64,000 nucleotides of DNA, from NCBI GenBank assembly GCA_018242425.1, contig JAFEBX010000009.1:266124-330123 (forward strand). Direction: 5' to 3'. Under the pieces are notes generated by a model. It was not told where the DNA came from. It did not search any database and saw nothing but the letters and a program-made list of their open reading frames with translations. Of the stretch, positions 36,118 to 46,740 are shown piece after piece. The translations under genes were made by a program, and so were the position numbers. The stretch is from Pseudomonadota bacterium. Its GTDB lineage: Bacteria; Pseudomonadota; Gammaproteobacteria; Xanthomonadales; Xanthomonadaceae. How positions within the stretch are numbered: position 1 is the first letter of the stretch; the number at the start of each line of letters is the position of its first letter.

Positions 36118-37790
36118 CCTTGCGCCGATCCGCGCTGCTCGCGGTCGGCCTGCTGCTTTCGGCAGCGGTCACCGCGCAAAGCCGCGGCGCGGATGGCGAA
36201 CGCATCGCCCGCTGGCAGCGCCTGGGTTACGGCATGTTCGTGCATTGGGGCCTGTATTCGGAACTCGGCGGCGCCTGGCAGGGCAAGCCGGTGACGAAGG
36301 GATATTCCGAACAGATCCAGGGTTGGGCGAACATCCCGACGGACGATTACCTCAAGGTCGCGTCGCGCTTTTCCGCGACGAAGTTCGATGCCGACGCCAT
36401 CTGCAGGCTGGCGAAGGATGGCGGCGCGCGCTACATCGTCGTCACCAGCAAGCACCACGACGGCTTCGCGATGTTCGACACCAGGTCGACCGACTACAAC
36501 GTGGTCAAGCGCACGCCGTTCGCAAAGGATCCATTGAAGTTGCTGTCGACCGCATGCCGCAGGATCGGCGTCGGCTTTGGCGTCTACTTCTCGCTGGTCG
36601 ACTGGCACGCCGGCCACGCACCCGAGGTGCAGCACAACAGCAACCCGATTCCGCTGGCGATGGAACCGCTGATCGAACGACAGCTGACCGAGTTGATGTC
36701 GAACTACGGCCCGATCACCGAAGTGTGGTTCGATATGTCGGCGCCGACGCCGGAACAGAGCCGCAGGTTCGCCGCGATCGTGCACCGGTTGCAGCCGCAA
36801 GCCGCGATCAACGGCCGCATCTGGAACAACCGCGGCGATTTCGTCACCCTTGGTGACAATGAGCTGCCGCCGGAAACGATGCAGCCGCCGTTCGAGGTGC
36901 CGGCGTCGATCTATCACGCCACCTGGGGTTATCGCAGCTGGCAACGGCGCGACGACCTTGACGGCAAGATCCGCGAGCTTGCCAATGGCCTGGTGCAGAC
37001 GCGCGCGGCGGGCGGCAACTATCTGCTCAACATCGGGCCCAAGGGTGATGGCAGCGTGGTGCCGTTCGAAGCCGACGTGATGCACGGCATCGGCGCGTGG
37101 TTGCGCCGCCATCCCGGACTGCTCGATGCATCACCCAGCGGACTGCCGCGACAGCCTTGGGGTGCGACCTTGCTGCGTGGACGCTCGCTGTATCTCGTCG
37201 TCCATGACTGGCCGGGCAGATCACTCCACGTTGCAGGATTGGCCAACGATCCTGTTTCCGTGGGCATCGATGGCGGCGCGGCGCTGTCATGGCATCGCGA
37301 TGACAGTGACGTGGTGATCGATCTGCCTGCATCCAGACCCGATGGCGTATTGCCGGTGCTGCGGGTCGCGTTGTCGTCGCCGCTGCTCGTGGTTCCAGCG
37401 CACGTCGTGGCGGCAAACGCCGATGGCGGCTACAACATCGGCGGCGATGCTTGGCAGCCACGCACCAGCTTCAGCTTCGACAGCGGCTACCTCACCCAAA
37501 CCACCACGAAAGTGGCGATCGATGCCGCCATCGCCTCGCCCCGTGCACAAGAGGTGATGCTGCATTTCCTCAACGCGCGCGCGCGCACCGATCGCAGTTA
37601 CCGCATCAGCATCGCCGGGCATTCGCGGGTGGTCACCGGCAAGGAACTCGCCAATCACGACATCGGCCCATTTGCACTGCCGGCATCGCCGGCCGTGGCC
37701 GTCGGGATTCAGCTCGCCGATCCGGCTTATCCGGCCGAGGACATCGGGCTGTCGTTCGATTCCGCCGAAATTTCGCGTCGATTGCGGTGA
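36114..37790 (+). CDS. Secreted alpha-L-fucosidase (GH29)
   Basis: A 558-residue exported family 29 enzyme removing alpha-L-fucose. Signal peptide about 1-22 (ends TAQ). The N-terminal barrel carries GMFVHWGLYS, YIVVTSKHHDGFAMFDT and the nucleophile Asp207 in EVWFDMSAP; NGRIWNNRGDF follows. From about residue 340 come two beta-sandwich regions, the second (about 430-558) possibly carbohydrate-binding. The GH29 acid/base is poorly conserved and I cannot assign it. Co-translated with the upstream hexosaminidase. A tRNA gene begins 39 bases downstream. Confidence 0.92.
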   Translation: MTLRRSALLAVGLLLSAAVTAQSRGADGERIARWQRLGYGMFVHWGLYSELGGAWQGKPVTKGYSEQIQGWANIPTDDYLKVASRFSATKFDADAICRLAKDGGARYIVVTSKHHDGFAMFDTRSTDYNVVKRTPFAKDPLKLLSTACRRIGVGFGVYFSLVDWHAGHAPEVQHNSNPIPLAMEPLIERQLTELMSNYGPITEVWFDMSAPTPEQSRRFAAIVHRLQPQAAINGRIWNNRGDFVTLGDNELPPETMQPPFEVPASIYHATWGYRSWQRRDDLDGKIRELANGLVQTRAAGGNYLLNIGPKGDGSVVPFEADVMHGIGAWLRRHPGLLDASPSGLPRQPWGATLLRGRSLYLVVHDWPGRSLHVAGLANDPVSVGIDGGAALSWHRDDSDVVIDLPASRPDGVLPVLRVALSSPLLVVPAHVVAANADGGYNIGGDAWQPRTSFSFDSGYLTQTTTKVAIDAAIASPRAQEVMLHFLNARARTDRSYRISIAGHSRVVTGKELANHDIGPFALPASPAVAVGIQLADPAYPAEDIGLSFDSAEISRRLR

Positions 37791-37795
37791 GCGGC

Positions 37796-37801
37796 TACAA
37801 T
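37796..37801 (+). promoter_or_regulatory. Likely -10 element of the tRNA-Arg promoter
   Basis: TACAAT lies five bases after the GH29 stop and 28 bases before the mature tRNA 5' end, a normal distance for a tRNA -10 box. A matching -35 is not clear; TTTCGC at 37771 is the nearest candidate and the spacer is long. Confidence 0.45.
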
Positions 37802-37829
37802 GCCCGCTCCGCTGCGGCGGACACGGCAC

Positions 37830-37906
37830 GCGCCCGTAGCTCAGCCGGATAGAGTAGTGGCTTCCGAAGCCATTGGTCGGGGGTTCGAATCCCTCCGGGC
37901 GCGCCA
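37830..37906 (+). tRNA. tRNA-Arg (anticodon CCG)
   Basis: A complete 77-base cloverleaf. The acceptor arm GCGCCCG pairs with CGGGCGC; the D arm is GCTCAGCCGGATAGAGT; the anticodon loop CTTCCGAAG reads CGG codons (Arg); the T arm GGGGGTTCGAATCCCTCC is standard; CCA is encoded. A minus-strand open frame crosses it and is an artefact. No integrase or duplicated 3' end is seen nearby, so no integration event is evident. Confidence 0.97.
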
Positions 37907-37943
37907 CTCCCCTTCGAACATGCCCGGTCTCCCGGACGCATGC

Positions 37944-37970
37944 CGACGACTTTCCCGAAGCCAGTCGTCG
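37944..37970 (-). terminator. Hairpin just after kdpE
   Basis: CGACGACT and AGTCGTCG form an 8-base-pair stem with an 11-base loop directly after the kdpE stop on the minus strand. No U run follows, so it is a weak or factor-assisted terminator at best. Confidence 0.3.
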
Positions 37971-38684
37971 CTACGACCGTTGCGGCCTGAAGCGCAAACC
38001 CACACCCGGCTCCGTCACGATCCAGCGCGGCGATGCGGGATCGTCGCCAAGCTTGTGGCGCAGCTTGGCTAGCAGGATGCGCAGGTAATGGGTGTCTTCG
38101 GCGTGGGTCGGTCCCCACACCTCGCGCAACAACTGCGGCTGGGTGACGACGCGATCGGCATGCCGTAGCAACAAGGCAAGCAAGGCGTATTCCTTGCGCG
38201 TGAGCGCTAATGCCTGGCCATCGAGCGCGACTTCGCGACGCGCCAGGTCGATGCGCAGGCGGCCATCGTCGTAGACGGGAGGTTCGGCCGCAGTCGCGGG
38301 TGCGACGGCATCGCGCAGCAGCGCCCGCACGCGCGCCATCAGTTCCGGAACACCGAACGGCTTGGTGACGTAATCGTTGGCGCCGGCGTCCAGCGCGCGC
38401 ACCTTGCCGCCTTCATCGGCGCGCACCGACAGCACCAGCACCGGCACCTTCGACCATTCGCGCAATGCGCGCAGCACGTCATGGCCATCCATGTCGGGCA
38501 GGCCAAGGTCGAGGATGACGAGATCGGCGCCGCGGGTCGCCAATGCATCGAGCCCGCTGCGGCCGTCTTCCGCCATCAACACGCTGTAACCCTGCGCACG
38601 CAGGCTGATGTCGAGGAACTTGCGGATCTGCGGCTCGTCATCAATGACGAGTACGCGGATCGCCTGTCCCGTCACGGTATTCAC
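37971..38684 (-). CDS. kdpE: KDP operon response regulator KdpE
   Basis: A 237-residue OmpR-family regulator activated by KdpD to switch on high-affinity K+ uptake. The receiver domain has the acidic pair Asp15-Asp16, the phospho-acceptor Asp59 in VILDLGLPD and a conserved Lys in VTKPFGV. The C-terminal winged helix includes LTRKEYALLALLLRHADRVV and HYLRILLAKLRHKL. Starts with GTG inside the kdpD stop (GTGA). It is the last gene of the operon. Confidence 0.96.
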   Translation of the reverse strand: MNTVTGQAIRVLVIDDEPQIRKFLDISLRAQGYSVLMAEDGRSGLDALATRGADLVILDLGLPDMDGHDVLRALREWSKVPVLVLSVRADEGGKVRALDAGANDYVTKPFGVPELMARVRALLRDAVAPATAAEPPVYDDGRLRIDLARREVALDGQALALTRKEYALLALLLRHADRVVTQPQLLREVWGPTHAEDTHYLRILLAKLRHKLGDDPASPRWIVTEPGVGLRFRPQRS

Positions 38685-41335
38685 TGTTGTGCTGCGTCCG
38701 GCGTCATGCGCGGCAGTGTGATGCGGATGCAGGTGCCGCGTCCATCCCGTCCCGGCAATGCAGCGACCGAACCGCCGTGCGCACCGATCATGCCCTGGGC
38801 GATGGTGAGCCCGAGCCCGGTGCCATGGCGTCCGCGATCACCGCGTTCGACGCTGTAGAACATGTCGAAGATGCGGGCGCGATCGGCTTCGGGAATGCCC
38901 GGGCCTTCGTCGACGACGTCAACCTGCAGGGCGCCATCGGGCGCATCGCCGGCACGCACGCGCACCGGTTTCCCGCTGGGTGAGAACTTCGCGGCGTTCT
39001 CGATGATGTTGAACAGCGCCTGTTCCACCAACGCCGGATGCACCCACAGCGGCGCCAGTCCCGGCTCGACGTCGACTTCGATCCACGCGCCGGGGACGAA
39101 CTTGCGGATGCGTTCGACCGCTGCGCCCACCACTTCGTCGACGCCGATCCAGTCGCGATTGAGTTTCAGGCCACCGTGGCCGAGCCGCGTCATGTCGAGC
39201 AGGTTCTGGATGTAGCGATCGAGTCGCTGCCCTTCCAGGCGAATGGTGTCGAGCAGCTCGTCGCGATCGTGGCCGTCCATCTGCGCGCCGTAATGCTGCA
39301 GGCTGGATGCCGAGCCGATGATCGCCGCCAGCGGCGAGCGCAGGTCGTGCGACACCGACGACAACAGCGCCGAACGCAGGCGCTCGGTTTCTCCGGTCAT
39401 GCGCGCATCCTGGAGTTCGCCGACCAAGCGCGTGCGCAACGCAGCCTGGGCGATGTCGTCGGCCATTGCCTCGGCCAGGCGCTGCTGCTCAGCCGTCAAT
39501 CGCGTCACCGAATCGCCTGGACGCAACGCGATCCAGCCGATGGTGCTGCCGTTGCCGCGCAGGGGCAGCAACCACCACGGGCAAGTCGACAATGTCGCGG
39601 TGAAGCGTCCGGCCGGCTGGCCGTGCGCAATCACCCATTGCGCCGCCGCCCGCGCCTTGTCGTCGAACTCTTCTATGGCGGAAGCATCCGCGCCGAAATG
39701 GACGATGGCCTTGACGTCGAGCGCACGCTTCAAGGCGTTGCGACCGGCACGTTCGACGTCTCCGGGGTCGGCGGCGGCGGCGAGATCGCGCGACAACGCT
39801 TCCAGCGCGGTGGCGTGCGCATTCGATGCCCGCAATGCCACCACTTGCATGCGCAGCCGCGCCGCCAGCCGTCCCGCCAGCAGCGCTGTCGCCAGGAACA
39901 GCAGCGCCGTGGTGACGCCGCGCTGTGCCGAAATGTAGAGCGTGAAATACGGCGGGATGAAGAAAAAATCGTAGGCGAAGAAGCACAGGACCGCCGCGTA
40001 CACCGCCGCCGCGACACGCGTGCGCGTCGCGACCACCAGCACGGCGACGATGAAGATCATCGACAGGTCGCTGATGTCGAGCCAGCGCTTGGCCACCGCG
40101 GCGATGCCGACGAACAGCGCCGAAATCAAGCTTGCCTGCCCGAAATCCCCCAGCTGCAATGCGTTGCCGATGCCATCGCCCACCCGCTTGCGGGATTCCG
40201 CCCGCGCCTCCGGCGTACTGACGATGACGATCTCGAAATGCGCGCCGCGTTCGATCAGTTGCTGGGTGATCGTGCGATTGAACAGGCGTGCTAGCGGGCG
40301 ATCGCGGGTGCGGCCGATCACGATCGAGGACGCGCCAACGCGGTTGGCGTAATCGAGCAACGCATCGACCACCCTGTCGCCATGCAGGACTTCGGTGGCG
40401 CCGCCGAGGCGACGCGCCATCGCCAGCGCACGATCGATTTCCAGTTGCACGTCGTGCGGCCACGCCCTGCCTTCGACGCTGACCACCGTCCACGGCGCAT
40501 CACGTCGTTCGGCCAGGCGGCGGCCGACGCGCACCAGGTATTCCGACTGGCCACGGCCGTCGATGGCGACGATCACCTGCCGGCGCAATGGCACCGCCGC
40601 AACGCCACGCGCGGTCTGGGCCTCGCGCAGGTCGGAGTCGACGCGATCGGCGGCGGTCTGCATCGCCAGTTCGCGCAGCGCCGCCAGATTCGACGGCACG
40701 AAGAACGACTGTAACGCCTGCGCCGCCTGTTCCGGCAGATAGACCTTGCCCTGGTGCAGGCGTTCGATCAGTTCACCCGGTGGCAGGTCGACCAGCACGA
40801 TGTCGCGCAGGCGATCGAACACCGCGTCGGGCACGGTTTCAGCGACGCGCACGCCGGTGATGCGATGGACGACGTCGTTGAGGCTTTCGAGATGCTGGAT
40901 GTTGATGGTGCTGTAGACGTCGATCCCGGCGTCCAGCAGTTCCGCCACATCCTGCCAGCGCCGTTCGTGGCGACTTCCGGGCGCGTTGCGATGCGCGAGC
41001 TCGTCGACCAGCGCGACTTCCGGTTTGCGCGCCAGCAGGCGATCGAGGTCCATCTCCTCGACGACATGCCCGCGATACGGGATCGCGAGCCGCGGCAATA
41101 CTTCGAGGCCATCGACCAGCGCCGCGGTTTCGCCGCGGCCATGGGTTTCGACGATGGCGACCACCACGTCGACGCCACGCCGACGCAATTCCTGCGCGCG
41201 ACCGAGCATGGCATAGGTCTTGCCGACACCCGGCGCGGCGCCGAGGAACAGCGTCAGTCGCCCCTGGCGCTGGCGCTGGAGTTCGCCGATCAGTGCATCA
41301 GCCTGTGCAGAGCGCGCGGGTTCGGGCATGGCCAC
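38681..41335 (-). CDS. kdpD: Sensor histidine kinase KdpD
   Basis: An 884-residue sensor for low K+ and turgor. It has the N-terminal KdpD domain with Walker A FLGAAPGVGKTYAM (about 31-44) and the Walker B region, a universal-stress-like domain (about 245-370), four membrane helices (about 405-500), a GAF-like region, the H-box SVSHDLRSPLAAI (His663), and N, G boxes (IIENAAKFS, DEGPGIPE, GTGLGLTIAQG). GTG 41335 is the first start; an ATG two codons later is an alternative. The stop overlaps kdpE. Full normal length. Confidence 0.96.
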   Translation of the reverse strand: MAMPEPARSAQADALIGELQRQRQGRLTLFLGAAPGVGKTYAMLGRAQELRRRGVDVVVAIVETHGRGETAALVDGLEVLPRLAIPYRGHVVEEMDLDRLLARKPEVALVDELAHRNAPGSRHERRWQDVAELLDAGIDVYSTINIQHLESLNDVVHRITGVRVAETVPDAVFDRLRDIVLVDLPPGELIERLHQGKVYLPEQAAQALQSFFVPSNLAALRELAMQTAADRVDSDLREAQTARGVAAVPLRRQVIVAIDGRGQSEYLVRVGRRLAERRDAPWTVVSVEGRAWPHDVQLEIDRALAMARRLGGATEVLHGDRVVDALLDYANRVGASSIVIGRTRDRPLARLFNRTITQQLIERGAHFEIVIVSTPEARAESRKRVGDGIGNALQLGDFGQASLISALFVGIAAVAKRWLDISDLSMIFIVAVLVVATRTRVAAAVYAAVLCFFAYDFFFIPPYFTLYISAQRGVTTALLFLATALLAGRLAARLRMQVVALRASNAHATALEALSRDLAAAADPGDVERAGRNALKRALDVKAIVHFGADASAIEEFDDKARAAAQWVIAHGQPAGRFTATLSTCPWWLLPLRGNGSTIGWIALRPGDSVTRLTAEQQRLAEAMADDIAQAALRTRLVGELQDARMTGETERLRSALLSSVSHDLRSPLAAIIGSASSLQHYGAQMDGHDRDELLDTIRLEGQRLDRYIQNLLDMTRLGHGGLKLNRDWIGVDEVVGAAVERIRKFVPGAWIEVDVEPGLAPLWVHPALVEQALFNIIENAAKFSPSGKPVRVRAGDAPDGALQVDVVDEGPGIPEADRARIFDMFYSVERGDRGRHGTGLGLTIAQGMIGAHGGSVAALPGRDGRGTCIRITLPRMTPDAAQQ

Positions 41336-41350
41336 AGTATCGGCGCTCCG

Positions 41351-41950
41351 TCATCGCCGCGCATCCAGCGCAAGGTTGAGCCGCACCACGTTGACACGCG
41401 CCGGGCCGAAGATCCCGAACTGTGGTTGTGCGGTGCCGGCTTCGACCAGATGGCGGACTTCGGCTTCCGGCAAGCCACGCGCGCGGGCGACACGCGCAAC
41501 CTGTTGCATCGCGGCCTGCACGCTGATGTCGGGATCGACGCCGCTGCCGGATTGCGTCAACAGGTCATCGGCGACCTGCGCCACGGCGATCCCGTCGCGT
41601 CGCGCGATCTCGCCGCGCAACGCTTCGACGCGCTTGCGCAAATCAGGATTGGTGCGGGCGAGATTGCTGCCGGCGGCGCTCATCGGATCGTATTTCGCCG
41701 CCGACGGGCGCGGCTGGAAGTAGCCGGGTGCGGCGAACGGTTGTGCGACCAGTTCCGAGGCGACGGCCTTGCCATCGCGAATGATAATGCTGCCATTCGC
41801 GTGATACGGGAACAGTGCGCCATCGATCCCGGCCGACAGCAATGAATACGCGAAACCGAACAGGCCGAGGGTGATCGCCATCAGCGCGATCGCCGCCCGC
41901 CACAGCGCAGCTGTTCCGACGGGAAAATCCTGTTGTCGTGCAATGTCCAT
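41351..41950 (-). CDS. kdpC: Potassium-transporting ATPase subunit KdpC
   Basis: A 199-residue subunit with one N-terminal membrane helix (about 17-39) and a periplasmic domain; it stabilises the KdpFABC complex and helps K+ affinity. The family motifs ALFPYHANGSII, FQPRPSAAKYDPMSAAGSNL and GSGVDPDISVQAAMQQVARV are present. It lies 3 bases after kdpB and 15 before kdpD. Confidence 0.95.
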   Translation of the reverse strand: MDIARQQDFPVGTAALWRAAIALMAITLGLFGFAYSLLSAGIDGALFPYHANGSIIIRDGKAVASELVAQPFAAPGYFQPRPSAAKYDPMSAAGSNLARTNPDLRKRVEALRGEIARRDGIAVAQVADDLLTQSGSGVDPDISVQAAMQQVARVARARGLPEAEVRHLVEAGTAQPQFGIFGPARVNVVRLNLALDARR

Positions 41951-41953
41951 GGT

Positions 41954-43944
<1,991 letters not shown>

Positions 43945-43948
<4 letters not shown>

Positions 43949-45666
43949 CGAATCGCTCCTTGCGCGACCAGTTGCAGGTGGTCGGCGACCGGGCCGAGCA
44001 CGAGTGCCGGCATGAATTGCAGGACGGTGAGGATCACCACCACCGACACCAAGGTCAGCGCGAACGTCGGCGTCTCCACGTGCAGGGTGCCGGCGCCTTC
44101 CGGGGCGACGCGTTTCCTCGCCATGCTCGCGGCGATCGCCAGCGGGAAGACCAGGGCCGGCAGGCGGCCGCACAGCAGCACGATGCTGCAGGTGACGTTC
44201 CACCACACGGTGTTGTCGCCCAGTCCTTCGAAACCCGATCCGTTGTTGGCGAACGCCGAGATGTATTCGTAGAGCACCTGGGAAATGCCGTGGTGCGCCG
44301 GATTGGAATTGGCGGCGAGCGACGGCACCGCCAGCGCGATCGCGGCGAAGCCGAGGATCACCAGTGGCTGGATCAGGATCAGCCCGGCCAGCAGGCGCAC
44401 TTCGTGCGCTTCGATCTTGCGTCCGAACAGTTCCGGCGTGCGTCCCGTCATCAACCCGGCGAGGAATACCGCCAGCAGCACGTAGACGAAGAATTGCAGG
44501 GTGCCGCAGCCGATGCCGCCCCAGATCCCGTTGATCAGCATGTCCGTCATTTCCATGCCGCCAGACAGCGGTGCGAAGGAATCGTGCATGCCGATCACCG
44601 AGCCATTCGATGTCTGCGTGGTGAGCGCGCCATAGATCGCCGACGCATCGACGCCAAGACGGACTTCCTTGCCTTCCATCGCCAGCGCGCCGGCACTGGC
44701 CGCGGGATGTCTTTCCAGAACGAGCATCGCCGCGCTGGATGCCAGCGACATGCCGAGCATGGTCGCGAACACGAATGTCGACAGGCGCCTGCGTCCGGTG
44801 AACGGACCGATCATCGCCACGCAACCGATCGGGATCAGGATCAGGAACACGGTGTTGAAGAAGCTGGAGAACGGCGTCGGGTTTTCCAGCGCCATCGCGC
44901 CGTTCGGGCCATACCAGCCACCGCCATTGGTGCCGAGCTGCTTGGCCGCGACCATCGGCGCCACCGGGCCGACCGGGATGTGTTGCGTCGCCATGCCGGC
45001 ACTGGCATCGATCGGCTGGACGTCGGCGCCGCGCACCAGCGTCGCCGGCACGCCCTGCCAGGCCATCAGCAACGACGCGACCAGGCACAGCGGCAACATC
45101 ACCCGCAACGTCGCGCGCACCACGTCCTGCCAGAAATTGCCGACGTCGCGATCACGTCCCTCAACGCCAATCTCGCCACGCTCCAGCACTTCGCGACCAC
45201 CGAAGAACGCGCGCAACGTCGCCACCAGCATCGCCAGGCCGAACATCGGCGTCACCACCTGCAGGCCGACGATGGCGACCATCTGCGACAGCCACGACAG
45301 CTGCGACTGCCCCGAATAATGCTGCTGGTTGGTATTGGTGAGGAACGACACCATGGTGTGCAGCGCCAGGTCCCAGCTCATGCCCGGCGCGTGGTCGGGA
45401 TTGAGCGGCAAGCGGTCCTGCACCATGAATTGCAACCAGCACACCAACCCGACCACGAGATTCGCGGCGAGGAAGGACAGCGCATAGGTTTTCCAGCGCA
45501 TGCGCGCCGACGATGCCGGTCCGATCAGCGCATACAGCAGTTTTTCGACCGGCAGGAAGACCCTGTCGAGCGGCGCCTTGCCGCCGCGCATCACCTTCGC
45601 CATGTACAGGCCGAGTGGCCAGCCGAGGACGATGGCGACGCCCATGACGAGAACGAGATTGATCAT
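43945..45666 (-). CDS. kdpA: Potassium-transporting ATPase potassium-binding subunit KdpA
   Basis: A 573-residue membrane subunit that binds and selects K+ with four degenerate channel-like repeats. Selectivity-loop regions are seen as [30 protein letters not shown]-like ([19 protein letters not shown]) and [12 protein letters not shown], each with the Gly-based filter sequence. It lies 9 bases after kdpF and overlaps kdpB by four bases. Confidence 0.96.
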
Positions 45667-45675
45667 GTCGATGCC

Positions 45676-45768
45676 TCAGAAGCGCTCGGGGCGCAGGATC
45701 ACGAGCACGAGATAGACCGCGGCGGCGAAGGCCGCGAGCAGGGAAACGATGGCGAGCCAGGTGGGCAT
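45676..45768 (-). CDS. kdpF: KdpF small subunit of the potassium ATPase
   Basis: A 30-residue hydrophobic peptide starting MPTWLAIVSLLAAFAAAVYL and ending LRPERF, typical of KdpF, which is one membrane helix that stabilises the KdpABC complex. GAGGAG lies 6 bases before the ATG. It sits exactly where expected, 9 bases before kdpA and 10 bases after the outer-membrane protein gene. Confidence 0.88.
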   Translation of the reverse strand: MPTWLAIVSLLAAFAAAVYLVLVILRPERF

Positions 45769-45778
45769 GGGATTCTCC

Positions 45779-46627
45779 TCAGAAGCGGCGCGACAGGCCG
45801 ATGTAGACCTGCGAATCCGGAGTCGCGTTGTTGAGCCCGATGTTCGTGCCTGCATCCAGTTGCAGCTTCGGCGTGACCAGCCAGGACACGGCGATGTCGG
45901 CCGAAGACTGTTTCACCGTGCCCGCCGGATCGCGGTTGGACATGGTCCAGTACTCGACGACGAGTGACGCGCGGCTGCCCAGCGGATGCGAGAGATTGAC
46001 CAGGTTCACGATGGCGGCGTGGCGCCCGCTGCCGTCGGCGTCGCCAAGCGCATCCACTTCCGGTCCGAATGTCAGGGTGAAACTGGCCGGCAACGTGACG
46101 GCGACCGGCAGGACCACGCCGCCCTCCCACATGCGATTGCCGATGCCCGCGCGCGCCGTCGGCGCCTTCACGAACGGAATGACGGCGACACTCACGCGGT
46201 CGTTTTCGATGAAGCGGGTCTTCAGTCGCAGGTAGATGTCGCCTGCGCCGGAAAGCGATTGCTGTTCGCCCGTCGTGCGATCGGTGGTGCGGACGCGGAT
46301 GCCCGGCGCCCAGTTCAGTTGCAGGTTGGTGCGATCGCCAATGCCGTACTTGAGCGTGGGATTGGTGAAATAGAGCGTTTCGGTGCGCGTGTCGTCCTGG
46401 CGATCAACGATGACATTGCCGATGTCGGTTTCGATCTGCCACTGGTCCTTCGGCAGCGTGCACGTGGCATTGGCCTTGGTCGGGCGATCGGTGCAGATCG
46501 GGGATTGCTGCACATCGGAATCGGCCGCATGCGCTTGCGCGCTCAAACACATCGAACCGGCCGTGGCGAGCAGCGCCGCAAGCAAGGGCGCCCAGGCTTC
46601 GCGCATCTTGAACAATTTCTGTTTCAC
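45779..46627 (-). CDS. Outer-membrane beta-barrel protein (Phenol_MetA_deg/OmpL-like)
   Basis: About 282 residues with a signal peptide (cleavage after AQAHA) and alternating beta strands ending in aromatic Phe (VYIGLSRRF), as in outer-membrane barrels. It resembles the MetA-pathway/phenol degradation transporter family (IETDIGNVIVDR, NPTLKYGIGDRTNLQLNW, GAGDIYLRLKTRF). The start is uncertain: GTG 46627 has GGA 7 bases upstream, and ATG 46606 also gives a good signal peptide. Lying 10 bases before kdpF on the same strand, it is probably the first gene of the kdp operon and may be a K+-responsive pore. That role is inference. Confidence 0.78.
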   Translation of the reverse strand: MKQKLFKMREAWAPLLAALLATAGSMCLSAQAHAADSDVQQSPICTDRPTKANATCTLPKDQWQIETDIGNVIVDRQDDTRTETLYFTNPTLKYGIGDRTNLQLNWAPGIRVRTTDRTTGEQQSLSGAGDIYLRLKTRFIENDRVSVAVIPFVKAPTARAGIGNRMWEGGVVLPVAVTLPASFTLTFGPEVDALGDADGSGRHAAIVNLVNLSHPLGSRASLVVEYWTMSNRDPAGTVKQSSADIAVSWLVTPKLQLDAGTNIGLNNATPDSQVYIGLSRRF

Positions 46628-46636
46628 GTGCACATC

Positions 46637-46678
46637 CGGAAATCGCAACGAGGCCAATTGGCCACGTTGCAATTTTCG
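46637..46678. repeat. 42-base near-perfect palindrome in the kdp leader
   Basis: CGGAAATCGCAACGAGGCCA and TGGCCACGTTGCAATTTTCG are inverted copies (18 of 21 positions match per arm) centred on GGCCAATTGGCC. It lies immediately before the likely start of the outer-membrane protein gene that leads the kdp operon. As RNA it would fold into a long hairpin near the ribosome site; as DNA it could be a dimeric regulator site. No U run follows, so it is not a normal terminator for the upstream GH92 gene. Confidence 0.65.
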
Positions 46679-46699
46679 AGCGATGGTTCGTAAAACCTC

Positions 46700-46738
46700 T
46701 ATTTACCGGTGCGCTGCCGGCGTAAATTCCGCGTAAAT
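46700..46738 (-). promoter_or_regulatory. Candidate kdp promoter with KdpE-like tandem sites
   Basis: On the minus strand ATTTACGC occurs twice with an 11-base period (46731-46738 and 46720-46727), the spacing used by OmpR-family dimers. TAAATA (46700-46705) lies 17 bases after the second copy and could be the -10, with the repeat taking the -35 position, as in activator-dependent promoters. This is the only space for a kdp promoter between the GH92 stop and the outer-membrane protein gene. Confidence 0.4.
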
Positions 46739-46740
46739 CT

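Noticed and set aside
37287..37907. Minus-strand open frame of about 206 codons crossing the tRNA-Arg gene
   Set aside because: It is antisense to the GH29 gene and the tRNA; frames ending in this tRNA antisense (starting MARPEGFEPPTNG) are a well-known annotation artefact.
37800..37980. tRNA-Arg as an integration site with an attached genomic island
   Set aside because: No integrase gene and no second copy of the tRNA 3' end were found downstream; kdp genes follow directly.
46628..46740. A K+ or c-di-AMP riboswitch in front of the kdp operon
   Set aside because: The gap holds only a palindrome and direct repeats; no ydaO-type conserved core was seen.
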